Of a stretch of DNA of 64,000 nucleotides, positions 35,931-44,921 are shown in pieces; position 1 is the stretch's first letter; every line of letters starts with the position of its first letter. Where the stretch lies: NCBI RefSeq assembly GCF_900102545.1, contig NZ_FNBN01000004.1, positions 1 to 64,000 on the forward strand. The letters are read 5' to 3'. The notes under the pieces were generated by a model. It did not search any database and was not told the DNA's origin. It was given only the letters and a program-made list of their open reading frames with translations. The DNA is from Chitinophaga filiformis. Lineage in GTDB: Bacteria; Bacteroidota; Bacteroidia; Chitinophagales; Chitinophagaceae. Made by a program: the position numbers and the translations under genes.

Positions 35931-38039
35931 CTACTTTTCCTCCTTTCGCGGATTCTTCAATATCGAAAAAAACGGATTCCAGGGCATTTCTACCTTTTCT
36001 TTTTTCGCGTCCTCCAGCATTTCCTCAGTCGCCATTTTCGGAAGCTCCACCCTGATTCCTTTTTTAAGATCGATTATCGCACCTACAGGAGCATGATCAC
36101 TAAACGCTTTTTGTTTCCCCTGGTCTGTTGTCCATTTATCTGTTTCACTGTGATCCGTATCAACAGGTTCCAGGCCACCGCCTCCCCGTTTAACAATACC
36201 ACCACTCACGACATTGGTATCCTTATTTACAAGGATAATATCTGCCTGGTTGTATTTGACCTTATCTTTTTTATTCGACCATCTATTTGTTGCGGCAGTA
36301 GTATCACCAGCAATTTTCACTCCCTTCTCCTCAAAAACAGTCTCGGCTTTTTTATTGCTTTCAACGTGATCCTTCGGATTAATGTACAGATCACCAATCA
36401 TCACCTCATTCGGGTTCTTACGCTTCGACATATCTTCAAGGGCAGTGGATATCTGGCTAAAAACCTTCATTCTCTTCTTACCATCTGTGGTTTTTCCTTC
36501 ATCACTTGGCGAGGTATGCACAACATTCAACGCGAGGTTTACATTTCTTTCTTCACTATTGATTGAATACCGTCGTATTGGTCTGTAAGTGTCCTTCTCC
36601 TCTGCCTCTATATTAACCATCGTTGCTACATTATGAACATGCGCATCGAGGTACTCAATATACTTATTGAAAGATGGTTCATCCAGGCCCTTCACGAATA
36701 CCAAGACAGAATTTGCCCATGTTTGCAACTGAGTATAATAAGCTTTATTAGGTTTGTTTTCAGTTTTGTCCATAGGTATAACATCTTCAAACGGCTTAAA
36801 CCCCTGGGATTTCAATTCCTTGTTAAGATCTTCTATAAATGAAAGTATACTGTTATTCCCGTCCTCGATACGCCTTTTCAGTTCCCAATTTCCTCCCCGG
36901 TCACGCCAAACATCCCTATCTCTATGACTTTCATTCCATTTGAAATATCCGTCTTCCATATCAACATCCTCATTGTGGAAATCGATTTCTTCATCGCCAG
37001 CGTTGTTTTCCAGTTCTTTGAAGTACTCCCACAATCCAGCAGAACGAAGATCCTTTTCTTTCTGCTCATCTGTCATGTTGACATAGGCATTTTTTTCTTC
37101 CTCCGTTAAGGGGGGAGCTAATGATTTTTTAAATTCTTCCTCGTTAAGTCGTACAGGCACACCTATCTCCATATTGTCAGACTCTTCCAAAACATCCATG
37201 CCACTTCCGGGATAGTAAGAATCAGTGCTGGTTATGCTCCAATCACTATTTGCTCTTGTAACAACAACATAATCCTCACTCTGTCCTACGCCACCGGTCT
37301 TTTTAAGCGCCCCCATAGGAAGGCCGCCGGTTATTACCCGCAATCCGGCACGGTCTATCAGCTTTTCAAACAACTCAACATCATTTACTTCCTGTACTAC
37401 CATAATATCCAGCCACTTGTTTTTCTTAAACATATCAGCGATCTCGCTGACTTTCTTTTTATTAAATGCTATCGCTTCTTTTCCACTGCCGAAGTGAGCT
37501 ATGTTCCAGGTCACAATTCCTACCTGTTGAGGATTACCTGATCCTTTCTTCTTATTTGATTTCTCCGTTTTTCTTTTTTTTACGGGCTTATCAGTTTCTG
37601 ATCTTGCTCTTTTCCTTCCCCGCGGCTGTTCTTCCGTTAATAGATCTTTCTCCTCATGCTGTTCTTTTCTGTGACGCTCTATAGATTCTTCATAGCCCTC
37701 TCTATTTCTTAACAATTTGTAATGTCTGAATTCTCTATCCGTCATATTATCAAAGTCTACCTCATCTTCACTTTCCACATACGTCTGCTTTAATTCGGAA
37801 TAATATGCTAACGCCTCAGCAACTGTTCGTTGTACAACAAGTCCCGGGCCTTTGAGAGAAATTTGTTGGGTATTAGAAGAGTCATTGAATGGAGTATTCT
37901 CTTTTCCATGAAGCGATGGTGAGTCTTTCCTCTGAAATGGAGCAACAGCGGTCTTCGATATCCCCAGTGAACTATTATTATTAGCCGCAGCCCGCGAAGA
38001 ACTGCCGGAGGTGTTAACACTTCTTTTTTCTTGTCGCAT
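35931..38039 (-). CDS. EEP-fold nuclease-like protein with basic nuclear-localisation-like segment (putative effector)
   Basis: The product of about 702 residues (start ATG at 38039; upstream codons to 38159 look non-coding) has a disordered Ser/Asn/Ala-rich N-terminus (1-75) with VVQRTVAEALAY at about 68-79, of the kind seen on proteins exported by contractile injection systems. Residues 140-167 are very basic (GRKRARSETDKPVKKRKTEK). From about 172 an endonuclease/exonuclease/phosphatase domain begins: VTWNIAHFG at about 176-184, VVQEV with Glu217, a long acidic insert, a GDLYINP motif, YNQADIILVN and SDHAPV with Asp648-His649. This is the fold of DNase I and CdtB. No signal peptide is visible. 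It lies divergent from the AvrRpt2-like protease gene. The injection-system link is an inference. Confidence 0.65.
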   Translation of the reverse strand: MRQEKRSVNTSGSSSRAAANNNSSLGISKTAVAPFQRKDSPSLHGKENTPFNDSSNTQQISLKGPGLVVQRTVAEALAYYSELKQTYVESEDEVDFDNMTDREFRHYKLLRNREGYEESIERHRKEQHEEKDLLTEEQPRGRKRARSETDKPVKKRKTEKSNKKKGSGNPQQVGIVTWNIAHFGSGKEAIAFNKKKVSEIADMFKKNKWLDIMVVQEVNDVELFEKLIDRAGLRVITGGLPMGALKKTGGVGQSEDYVVVTRANSDWSITSTDSYYPGSGMDVLEESDNMEIGVPVRLNEEEFKKSLAPPLTEEEKNAYVNMTDEQKEKDLRSAGLWEYFKELENNAGDEEIDFHNEDVDMEDGYFKWNESHRDRDVWRDRGGNWELKRRIEDGNNSILSFIEDLNKELKSQGFKPFEDVIPMDKTENKPNKAYYTQLQTWANSVLVFVKGLDEPSFNKYIEYLDAHVHNVATMVNIEAEEKDTYRPIRRYSINSEERNVNLALNVVHTSPSDEGKTTDGKKRMKVFSQISTALEDMSKRKNPNEVMIGDLYINPKDHVESNKKAETVFEEKGVKIAGDTTAATNRWSNKKDKVKYNQADIILVNKDTNVVSGGIVKRGGGGLEPVDTDHSETDKWTTDQGKQKAFSDHAPVGAIIDLKKGIRVELPKMATEEMLEDAKKEKVEMPWNPFFSILKNPRKEEK

Positions 38040-38280
38040 AGGGTAATGTATTAGCGTTTGCTCATCAATTGACACAACGGGTATTCGAAGATAATTAAAA
38101 GCGGGGCAAACTGGACCGTTTTTCTCACTATTCCTTTTCTGTAAGCATATGAGGGCCATAGGGTTCCGATCGCATAAATCAGGTATTTATACGCTTTTCA
38201 GAAATGACAGAAGCAGGTAATTTTGTTCTCACGATTTCCACAACGAGCTGCTGATTTTTCAACCCCAAACATTATACATC

Positions 38281-39426
38281 ATGAATTTCACAAATCTTCA
38301 GGAGCAGGTTATTCAAAAACCTTTTGTAGAAGAGCTATTTCTCTGGAACAAATTTTATTCAAGCACAGTACTTAACTTTAACATGGAAGCGCAAACACAG
38401 TCCAATTGGTGCTGGGCCGCGACTTCCAAAAGCGTATCGTTCTTTTATTCAGCATTGCTGAACCCATGGACACAATGTAAAATAGCATCTTCCGAGCTAG
38501 GACAGACCTGCTGCACATCACCCGTTCCGGGCCCTTGTAATGTACCCTGGTACCTCGATAAGGCGCTCACCCGTACCAAAAACTTTGTTGAATTAAAGTA
38601 TGGTACAATGACCTGGGAAGCTGTTAAAGCAGAGATTGATGCCGGACTGGTAGTGGGTACCCGTATAGGCTGGTCTGGTGGCGGTGGGCACTTTATGGTG
38701 ATCTACGGCGTGTCTAAGATCTTTAACACAAAGTATTTCCATATAGATGATCCTATCTACGGCAAAAGCGTACTCACCGTTAACCAGTTTTCTACCAACT
38801 ATCAGGGCAGTGGTTCCTGGACACACAGTTATATCACGAAAAAACACTTTTATTTTATGTGGATCAAAGAACTCACATTCAAACCGGAATTACTCAAGCC
38901 AATCCCTGAGGTTCGCCCGCTGATACGTTTACAGCGTCCTGACCTGAAGGCCGACAAGAGCGCAGCCGAACTGGAATTGAGCTTTGCACACCACACGTAT
39001 ATTGTAGGGCTGAAAGATATCGATAAGGATATCACGATTCCTGAAAGGCCTAGTTCCCTCCGTGTGATAGAACTGGATCAACGGAAACCTGTAGCACTCT
39101 ATGATCTCGCTACTACAGAAGAAGATCCACAGGTATTACAGGTAAGTACTGACGATGATTACCTCAATCGCATTGAGAACGGCATGGAAAAAATAAAATT
39201 CAGCCTGCAGGAAAAAGAGATAGAAGGAGAAATGAGAGTGCTGAAGTTCCCTGCGCTGAACCTGGAAGCACTTTGGTTGCATACAGAAAATAAGGAAAAT
39301 GACCGCTATTATCTGCTCCGCCACTTTGGCCAGGAAGATAATGTACTCAATGAAGCCAGTTTCAAAGAGCTGGTGTTCAGACAGAAAGCTGTCACAGAAA
39401 AACAAGACGACCTTATGGGCGCTTAA
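38281..39426 (+). CDS. AvrRpt2-like papain-fold cysteine protease
   Basis: The 381-residue protein has a papain-like domain of the AvrRpt2 family in its first 190 residues. Catalytic residues are Cys44 in QSNWCWAATS, His137 in GGGGHFMVIYG and Asp157 in HIDDPIYG. A further C-terminal domain of about 190 residues (200-381) is not recognised. There is no signal peptide and no membrane segment, so export would need another route. AvrRpt2 is a plant-pathogen effector that cleaves host proteins; homologues also occur in non-pathogens. Its neighbours point to an effector or toxin locus. Confidence 0.75.
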   Translation: MNFTNLQEQVIQKPFVEELFLWNKFYSSTVLNFNMEAQTQSNWCWAATSKSVSFFYSALLNPWTQCKIASSELGQTCCTSPVPGPCNVPWYLDKALTRTKNFVELKYGTMTWEAVKAEIDAGLVVGTRIGWSGGGGHFMVIYGVSKIFNTKYFHIDDPIYGKSVLTVNQFSTNYQGSGSWTHSYITKKHFYFMWIKELTFKPELLKPIPEVRPLIRLQRPDLKADKSAAELELSFAHHTYIVGLKDIDKDITIPERPSSLRVIELDQRKPVALYDLATTEEDPQVLQVSTDDDYLNRIENGMEKIKFSLQEKEIEGEMRVLKFPALNLEALWLHTENKENDRYYLLRHFGQEDNVLNEASFKELVFRQKAVTEKQDDLMGA

Positions 39427-39432
39427 TATTAC

Positions 39433-39463
39433 AAATCGCCGGCCTGAAAGGGGCTGGCGATTT
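39433..39463 (+). terminator. Hairpin after the cysteine protease gene
   Basis: AAATCGCCGGCC (39433-39444) pairs with GGCTGGCGATTT (39452-39463), 12 pairs with one G-T. The T-run after it is short, so the terminator is moderate. Confidence 0.5.
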
Positions 39464-39496
39464 GACTTTATCGCGTCCTTTTGCTTATTTTTAAGT

Positions 39497-40018
39497 ATGA
39501 ACACAACTATCCCCCTGTACCTGCTGCTAGCCTATGGCATCTCTACCCCGTGCTTTCTTGTAATGGCTGTCTTTAACTCCCATTTAAGAAAAATAAGGCC
39601 CCGGTATTTATCTACTGCCAATATCATTGCCGCTCTTGCTGCGCTTCTGATGATTATATTACTGGTCATTGATCTTCGCAACGCCCGGCGAATCAACGCT
39701 GACGATAGTTTTTACCAATACCGTAGTGCCACTATCCTCCCAATCATCCTTTTCCTGTCGGCAGCCTGCCTGTTAACGCTTTCGCGGAAACTGCGACGCA
39801 ATGTGCTCTTTACATTGGTACTGATCGCGATTTACTGCATTTGTATCTTTAAAGACGCTGTATACGTCTTTTTCACAGGCTTTTCCCGGGATTACCTGCC
39901 TTCCAGCTGGTCCTACTATTATAGCGCCTATGACTTATACATCCTCATCTATGCAGCGGTTTATTTAGCCATCTGCTATTTTATTGCTGCTAAACCGGTA
40001 TCCAGGAGTAGAAGGTAA
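39497..40018 (+). CDS. Integral membrane protein of unknown function
   Basis: The product of about 173 residues (start ATG at 39497) consists almost wholly of four or five hydrophobic helices: about 6-27, 40-60, 80-100, 107-122 and 145-165. No conserved motif is visible and no family is recognised. The frame is open upstream but that part overlaps the protease gene and looks like shadow sequence. It follows the protease gene by 70 bases on the same strand, with a terminator between. Confidence 0.5.
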   Translation: MNTTIPLYLLLAYGISTPCFLVMAVFNSHLRKIRPRYLSTANIIAALAALLMIILLVIDLRNARRINADDSFYQYRSATILPIILFLSAACLLTLSRKLRRNVLFTLVLIAIYCICIFKDAVYVFFTGFSRDYLPSSWSYYYSAYDLYILIYAAVYLAICYFIAAKPVSRSRR

Positions 40019-40643
40019 TCAAAGACCGATCTTCACATACGGTACCCTTATTCCCTTCACCCGATAGTAATAAGGATCCAGATAATCTCCCTCACAGGAC
40101 TCCAGCCTACATGCCGAAAAATTCAGGCAATAGGTTAACAGTAGCTCATTCCTGCCATTGTCTGATTCCGGATGAATAACAGGCGTATAATATCGTGTAT
40201 ATTGACCTTTAAAATATTCCTTTATCGTATACACCAGCGTTTGCGCTGAAAACGGTCCTGTCGGAGAACTGGCAGTAGCGATGTATATATTCCTGGCTGT
40301 ATCACAGTCAAAGCCCTGATCCATAGTCATCAGGATATATTTACCATTCAGGTAGGCAACACTCACAGTTCCCCTGCCATCTGCGATTTTAGCAGCACTG
40401 CCGAAACTGGGACTGCTGCCCCATGCGCTGCCATTATAGTATTCCCATTGCAGTGGATTGCTCTCACGGAATCGGGCCACATGTACATAACTGGCATAAT
40501 GGATTTCCGCTCACTTCCATGTACTTGCTGCTCTTTACATTTCTGAGCGTAACAGTAATATAGTCCGGAAGCGCTTGCATTTTTGCCATTGCCAGGTGCA
40601 GGTTACAAAATAAGATGGATAGTAATACAATGAGTGTTTTCAT
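40019..40643 (-). pseudogene. Broken secreted glycosidase-like gene (DUF4185-like)
   Basis: The ATG at 40643 begins a signal peptide (MKTLIVLLSILFCNLHLAMA) followed by YITVTLRNVKSSKYMEVSG, then a frame change near 40480. The second frame reads SYVHVARFRES and continues for about 150 residues with a glycoside-hydrolase-like propeller end (AYLNGKYILMTMDQGF, IYIATASSPTGPFS, RYYTPVIHPES). This resembles the last part of DUF4185-type enzymes, which are normally much longer. A large internal deletion with a frameshift is the simplest reading. Confidence 0.55.
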
Positions 40644-40800
40644 GATACGTGGCATTTTGAGTAGGGTTAATTGTATAACAATATATAAAACAAAAGCCAT
40701 CATTTCTGATGACTTTTTGTATACACACAATTCTAAACAAGAATTCCTTATTGTGCAATAACAACCTTCCCCCTACGCTGCGTTGACTCAGCGAAAGCGC

Positions 40801-41577
40801 TTATTTGGAATTAAGCGTAGCCAGCAACTTTTCAACGGTGATCTGTGATGAAGCCGGATTCTCACCTGTGATCAGCAAACCATCCTGCACTGCAAAAGGA
40901 GTCCATTTTTCAGCTGCCTTCTGATAGTTGGCGCCACGACCTCTCAGCATGTCTTCCAGCAGGAAAGCGCCTTTTGCACCTGTTTGTCCTGCTACTTCCT
41001 CGTCGTTAGAATAACCTGTCACAGTTTTACCTTTGATCAGGTATTCGCCATCTTTGGTCTTCACATTTTTCAGCGCTGCAGCAGAATGACATACAAATGC
41101 AGTTGGCTTCTGCTGTTCAACGAATGACTGGATCAATGCAATAGACGCTGCATTATCAGGCATATCCCAGGTTGGTCCATGGCCACCGGAATAGAATACT
41201 GCATCATAATCCTTCGCCTTTACAGTGTTAAGTTTAACCGTATTATTAAGCTTACGCTGCGTTTCCGGATCATTCAATGCCCTTTTTGAAATAGGCGCGA
41301 TCAACTGTTCACTGATGCTTGCAGGATCGATAGGTGTCTTTCCTCCTTTTGGAGAAGCCACTGTTACCTCTACACCGTGCTCTATCAGATAATAATAAGG
41401 AGCAGCAAATTCTTCCATCCAGAGACCTGTCTTAATATCCGCGCTCACCGTTTCAAAAGAAGTAACCACGATCAGTACCTTCTTCGCTTTTTTAGTTTGT
41501 GCGCTTGCTGTCATACCGGAAAAAGCCAATGCTAATAAAGCCATAAATGCTGCCACATATTTGATCTTCGTTCTCAT
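40801..41577 (-). CDS. Secreted DJ-1/PfpI-family protein
   Basis: The 258-residue protein has a signal peptide (1-27, ending ASAQ) and a DJ-1/PfpI (type 1 glutamine amidotransferase-like) domain. The nucleophile cysteine is in AFVCHSAAAL, and YSGGHGPTWD matches the Hsp31-like branch. Activities in this family include chaperone, deglycase and glyoxalase III roles; which one applies cannot be told. The gene is divergent from a Crp/Fnr regulator across an operator-like palindrome, so it is probably controlled by that regulator. Confidence 0.88.
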   Translation of the reverse strand: MRTKIKYVAAFMALLALAFSGMTASAQTKKAKKVLIVVTSFETVSADIKTGLWMEEFAAPYYYLIEHGVEVTVASPKGGKTPIDPASISEQLIAPISKRALNDPETQRKLNNTVKLNTVKAKDYDAVFYSGGHGPTWDMPDNAASIALIQSFVEQQKPTAFVCHSAAALKNVKTKDGEYLIKGKTVTGYSNDEEVAGQTGAKGAFLLEDMLRGRGANYQKAAEKWTPFAVQDGLLITGENPASSQITVEKLLATLNSK

Positions 41578-41645
41578 ATATTTGTTTTTTTGACAAAGCT
41601 AGACCCATACAGGCCCTCAGCCAAGGACCTGGCTCACGCATTTGA

Positions 41646-41661
41646 TGTGATGTAGATCACA
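41646..41661. promoter_or_regulatory. Perfect Crp-type operator, TGTGA-N6-TCACA
   Basis: TGTGA (41646-41650), TGTAGA, TCACA (41657-41661) is identical to the palindromic consensus of Crp/Fnr-type regulators. It lies between the DJ-1/PfpI gene and the Crp/Fnr gene, and a candidate -7 box TAAGTTTG (41675-41682) for the regulator gene follows 13 bases later. Confidence 0.7.
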
Positions 41662-41701
41662 CCATATTTTTTGTTAAGTTTGAGGCATTTAAGAGATCTG
41701 T

Positions 41702-42265
41702 ATGCATCTTGCACTTAGAAAACACTTTGAGGAATTAGTCAAACTGACCGATGCAGAATATGAGCGTATCGCCCCCTGTTACCATCTCAGGAAATTTAAA
41801 AAACACTCTATCATCCTTCAACCCGGAGATATTGTCAACCATGAATATTTTGTCTTAAAAGGATTACTAAAGACCTTTACCATTGACGACAGCGGGAAAG
41901 AACACATCCTGCAGTTCTCTATGGAGAACTGGTGGGTGTCTGATTACATGGCACTACATACCGGCGGAAAATCGTCCTTTATTATCCAGTGCCTGGAAGA
42001 TGTAGAACTGCTATATATCTCATACGACGACAGACAGCGCTTATGCGATGAGCTGCATCAGTTCGAGCGTTTCTGCAGATTAAAGATCACTTCTGGATTT
42101 GTCAGCATGCAGAAAAGAGTGATGGCATTGATGAAGAATGATGCTCAATCCAGGTATCAGCAATTACTGGAGCAATACCCGTCCCTCTTCCAGCGCGTAC
42201 CGAAAGCCCTTATTGCCGCATACTTAGGTGTTTCAAGAGAGACACTGAGCAGGTTACATGTCTAA
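41702..42265 (+). CDS. Crp/Fnr-family transcriptional regulator
   Basis: The 187-residue protein has an N-terminal cyclic-nucleotide-binding-like beta-roll (about 25-110: SIILQPGDIVNHEYFVLKG and FSMENWWVSDYM) and a C-terminal helix-turn-helix that ends in KALIAAYLGVSRETLSRLHV. The beta-roll lacks the classic RxS cAMP pocket, as in many Bacteroidota members. It likely binds the palindrome 40 bases upstream and regulates itself and the DJ-1/PfpI gene. Confidence 0.9.
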   Translation: MHLALRKHFEELVKLTDAEYERIAPCYHLRKFKKHSIILQPGDIVNHEYFVLKGLLKTFTIDDSGKEHILQFSMENWWVSDYMALHTGGKSSFIIQCLEDVELLYISYDDRQRLCDELHQFERFCRLKITSGFVSMQKRVMALMKNDAQSRYQQLLEQYPSLFQRVPKALIAAYLGVSRETLSRLHV

Positions 42266-42550
42266 CTATTACAGGTAATTCCTTCCCATACCGGATTAGA
42301 GAGACTAATAACTGGTTCAACCTGCAGAAATTAAAAACCAGCAGTTAACAATCAGGAAATAGCACAAACTTATCGTGTATACCAATCCCGGGCTGCCAGC
42401 TCCGGGTTTCTCCATTCCTAACCCATTGTAAATGAGCACTCATCATTTTTCTGAAAAAAAAGTTCCCTTCCGCATCAAAGTATCCCTCCCTTCCAGCTGT
42501 CATTATACTGGCTAGCCAAAATTTTTGATCCTTCAAGTAAACCATTATTT

Positions 42551-43324
42551 ATGCAAAAACTCACAATCATCATTGCGGCACTAGCCATTTTTACCAGCTG
42601 CAGCAAAGAAGCTGCCACGACAACAGATACCCCTTCAACAAACACCAGCGCGGATGGCGGAGCACGTAAAGCAGCTACTACCATCAATTTCAGCGGTTAT
42701 ACATGGGAAGTAAGAGACCAGGGATCTTCCGGTCCCGGCCCTAACTACTGGAGTTCCAGTAATGTGTGGGTAGACAGTGAAGGTCACCTGCATCTGAAGA
42801 TCAGGAAAGATGCCGCTACCGGCAGATGGTTATGTGCTGAAGTAACTTCTCTGCAAAACTTCGGATACGGTTCTTATATTTGGAAAGTAGAAGGCGCTGT
42901 AGATAAATTGGATAAAAACATCGTACTGGGTCTGTTCAACTATAAAGCAGGTGACGACGGACATCATGAAGTAGATATCGAGTTTGCCCGTTGGGGAAAC
43001 AATGCATGGCCAAACTACAATTATACCGTATACCCTGCTTCCGGCTCAGGCAGTGTATCACAAACCAACGAGCTGGCACTGAACGGGACTTATACGTCCT
43101 ATAAATTTGTTCGTACCAGCACTTCAGTGTCTTACAAGGGCTACCACGGTCACGGCCTGGATGAAGCTAATTCCTTCTTTCCATGGACAACGCCGGCAGG
43201 CTTCAATGTAAGCACACTATCTTTACCGGTACATATGAACCTCTGGCTGTTTAACGGTAATGCTCCGTCTAATCAGCAGGAAGTTGAAATCATTATACAC
43301 TCATTCACATTTACCGCTGCGTAA
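42551..43324 (+). CDS. GH16-family lipoprotein
   Basis: The 257-residue protein has a lipoprotein signal (lipobox IFTSC, Cys17), a Thr/Ser-rich linker, and a GH16-like beta-jelly-roll. The active-site signature E-V-D-I-E is present at 140-144 in HHEVDIEFARWG, with Glu140 and Glu144 in the nucleophile and acid/base positions. It probably cleaves a beta-glucan or related polysaccharide at the cell surface. The gap 42266-42550 upstream holds no gene I can support. Confidence 0.82.
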   Translation: MQKLTIIIAALAIFTSCSKEAATTTDTPSTNTSADGGARKAATTINFSGYTWEVRDQGSSGPGPNYWSSSNVWVDSEGHLHLKIRKDAATGRWLCAEVTSLQNFGYGSYIWKVEGAVDKLDKNIVLGLFNYKAGDDGHHEVDIEFARWGNNAWPNYNYTVYPASGSGSVSQTNELALNGTYTSYKFVRTSTSVSYKGYHGHGLDEANSFFPWTTPAGFNVSTLSLPVHMNLWLFNGNAPSNQQEVEIIIHSFTFTAA

Positions 43325-43344
43325 GTGTTGTAAGTCTTGTAATG

Positions 43345-43393
43345 GAGAGGGTTACGCCAGGAAGGTTTCTACCTTCCGGTTAACCCTTTTCTC
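43345..43393 (+). terminator. Terminator of the GH16 gene
   Basis: GAGAGGGTTA pairs with TAACCC and TCTC, and GGAAGG inside pairs with CCTTCC, giving a long hairpin whose 3' side runs into T bases. Confidence 0.7.
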
Positions 43394-43499
43394 ATTTAAA
43401 TACGCTCCATTTGCAGCCATTTATCAGCTGTTCCTGATACTTACTATGGTCTCCCTCTCAATCTACGAAATCACCACTCCGTTCAAGCTGCATAAGCCA

Positions 43500-44366
43500 T
43501 CAGGCTATTTTGCTTATATCCTCACAATGCCGGTTACGGAACCGGGATACATTACACCCTGTCTTTAATTTAAAAAACCTGCTGAAATGAGCGGGACTCT
43601 CGAAGCCAAGGCTATACCCTATTTCCTTGGCTGATTTGTCGGTATAATACAGGTATCTTTTAGCCTCCAGTATGATCCTGTTATGTATAAGGGTAGAAGG
43701 CGAAGGGCAATTGCAGATCCGGAAAACATTGGTCAGCGTTTTGGGTGATTTATTCATAGCCTCTGCGTAAAACATCACTTCATGTTCCTTTCTGAAATTG
43801 ATCTCCAGCAACAGGTTAAACTGCCTGATGATGTCCATTTTATCTTCTGTGACCCGCTGGTAACACTCCGTCTGCTTCCTGGCGATCCTCGTTATATTGA
43901 TAATAACGCGTTTTAACAGGGTACGTAGCATTTCTCCCTGCATACTGTCGCTTAGCTGCATGTCTTCCAGAAACAACTGTTCAATAGTAGTCAGACTATG
44001 CATCTCGGCTGAAGTAAGTGGGATAAACATGGGGTGCTTGATGCCGTAAAAGATAAATCCTACACAGCTGACTTCCGCGTCGTGATCCATAATACAATAA
44101 AACTCCCGGTTGAATTGCCAGGCCAGTAATAATTCGGGGTTTTCAAAAACGAAATGCTGGTTAGCCACCAGTGGCAATACAGAATGAGTAGGCATGGTAT
44201 ACACTATTTCATCAATAGTGACCCTTTGCGCTTCCCCTTTGTTGATAACGAATGTATTGATCGTGCTCTTTTGCCCGTTCATTACACCTTCTCCTTTAAA
44301 AGAGTGATCATCCACTCTCATAACAAAGCGGCCCAGTGTTGATTTATCTGTAAATTCCAGTTGCAT
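43500..44366 (-). CDS. AraC-family transcriptional regulator
   Basis: The 288-residue protein has an unrecognised N-terminal sensor half (to about 180) and a C-terminal AraC DNA-binding domain with two helix-turn-helix motifs: MNKSPKTLTNVFRICNCPSP and SAKEIGYSLGFESPAHFSRFFK. The target is unknown. It lies between the GH16 gene and the spondin remnant, both of which are possible targets. Confidence 0.9.
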   Translation of the reverse strand: MQLEFTDKSTLGRFVMRVDDHSFKGEGVMNGQKSTINTFVINKGEAQRVTIDEIVYTMPTHSVLPLVANQHFVFENPELLLAWQFNREFYCIMDHDAEVSCVGFIFYGIKHPMFIPLTSAEMHSLTTIEQLFLEDMQLSDSMQGEMLRTLLKRVIINITRIARKQTECYQRVTEDKMDIIRQFNLLLEINFRKEHEVMFYAEAMNKSPKTLTNVFRICNCPSPSTLIHNRIILEAKRYLYYTDKSAKEIGYSLGFESPAHFSRFFKLKTGCNVSRFRNRHCEDISKIA

Positions 44367-44482
44367 CCGTGAGGCATTTAATCACGGATCTAAAATCATA
44401 TAATATAGTGGCACTGGAAATGTTTGGATTTCCCGGAGACTTATCTATTCTTCCCGGGGCATGAATCTAAGAGGATAAAAGA

Positions 44483-44510
44483 AAGGAGGCCCCACAACAG
44501 GGGCCTTCTT
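44483..44510 (-). terminator. Terminator of the spondin-like remnant gene
   Basis: AAGGAGGCCCC (44483-44493) pairs with GGGGCCTTCTT (44500-44510) around a 6-base loop. On the minus strand the stem runs into a C/T-rich stretch. Confidence 0.65.
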
Positions 44511-44520
44511 ATAGTATTCG

Positions 44521-44921
44521 TCATTTAATGGTTACTTTCACGATATTGCTAATAGCCGGAAGCGTCGTGAAAGCATTGGGATTAGGAATTTCGCTGATTA
44601 TAGATCGGGTTGTCAATGCCGTTGTACACCACTACCAGTACGGGCGACAATGGAGTGAAAATGCCGGTATTCTCTTTGACATAATTATACAGCTGAGAAT
44701 TGTCTCCCGCCTCAGCCAGGCAGGATCACGGGTGGAGTTCCCTCTCCCTGATAAGTCCCTGACTCTACCAATGTTCTGGAATTCAATACATTTTCAACGG
44801 TGATTGTTCTCTTTTCTGTACCTTCCGGTGGATTATTATCATCATCCTTGTTACAGGCGATAAAGGTCAGCGGTAAAAGCACTGTAGCTATCCAGCCCAG
44901 ACGTAGCGTATTCATTGTCAT
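44521..44921 (-). pseudogene. Spondin-domain lipoprotein gene reduced to three joined fragments
   Basis: The first frame encodes a lipoprotein start (LTFIACNKDDDNN) then ITVENVLNSRTLVESGTYQG and stops after PPVILPG. A second frame begins EAGDNSQLYNYVKENTGIFT and runs to VVVYNGIDNPIYNQ. A third frame ends EIPNPNAFTTLPAISN with IVKVTIK and a stop. These are recognisable beginning, middle and end pieces of Bacteroidota spondin-domain lipoproteins, joined by deletions. The original gene was probably two to three times longer. Confidence 0.6.

Noticed and set aside
37000..38159. Plus-strand hydrophobic frames over the EEP gene
   Set aside because: They are complements of lysine- and glutamate-rich codons and have no start context.
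38040..38159. 40-residue extension of the EEP protein to the ATG at 38159
   Set aside because: It has no typical composition and covers the likely promoter region shared with the protease gene.
42345..42545. 66-residue minus-strand frame upstream of the GH16 gene
   Set aside because: It looks somewhat protein-like (GYFDAEGNFFFRK), but it has no ribosome-binding signal and no recognised family; it is too weak to list as a gene.
44528..44803. 91-residue plus-strand frame
   Set aside because: It is the reverse of the spondin remnant, whose three fragments explain the sequence better.
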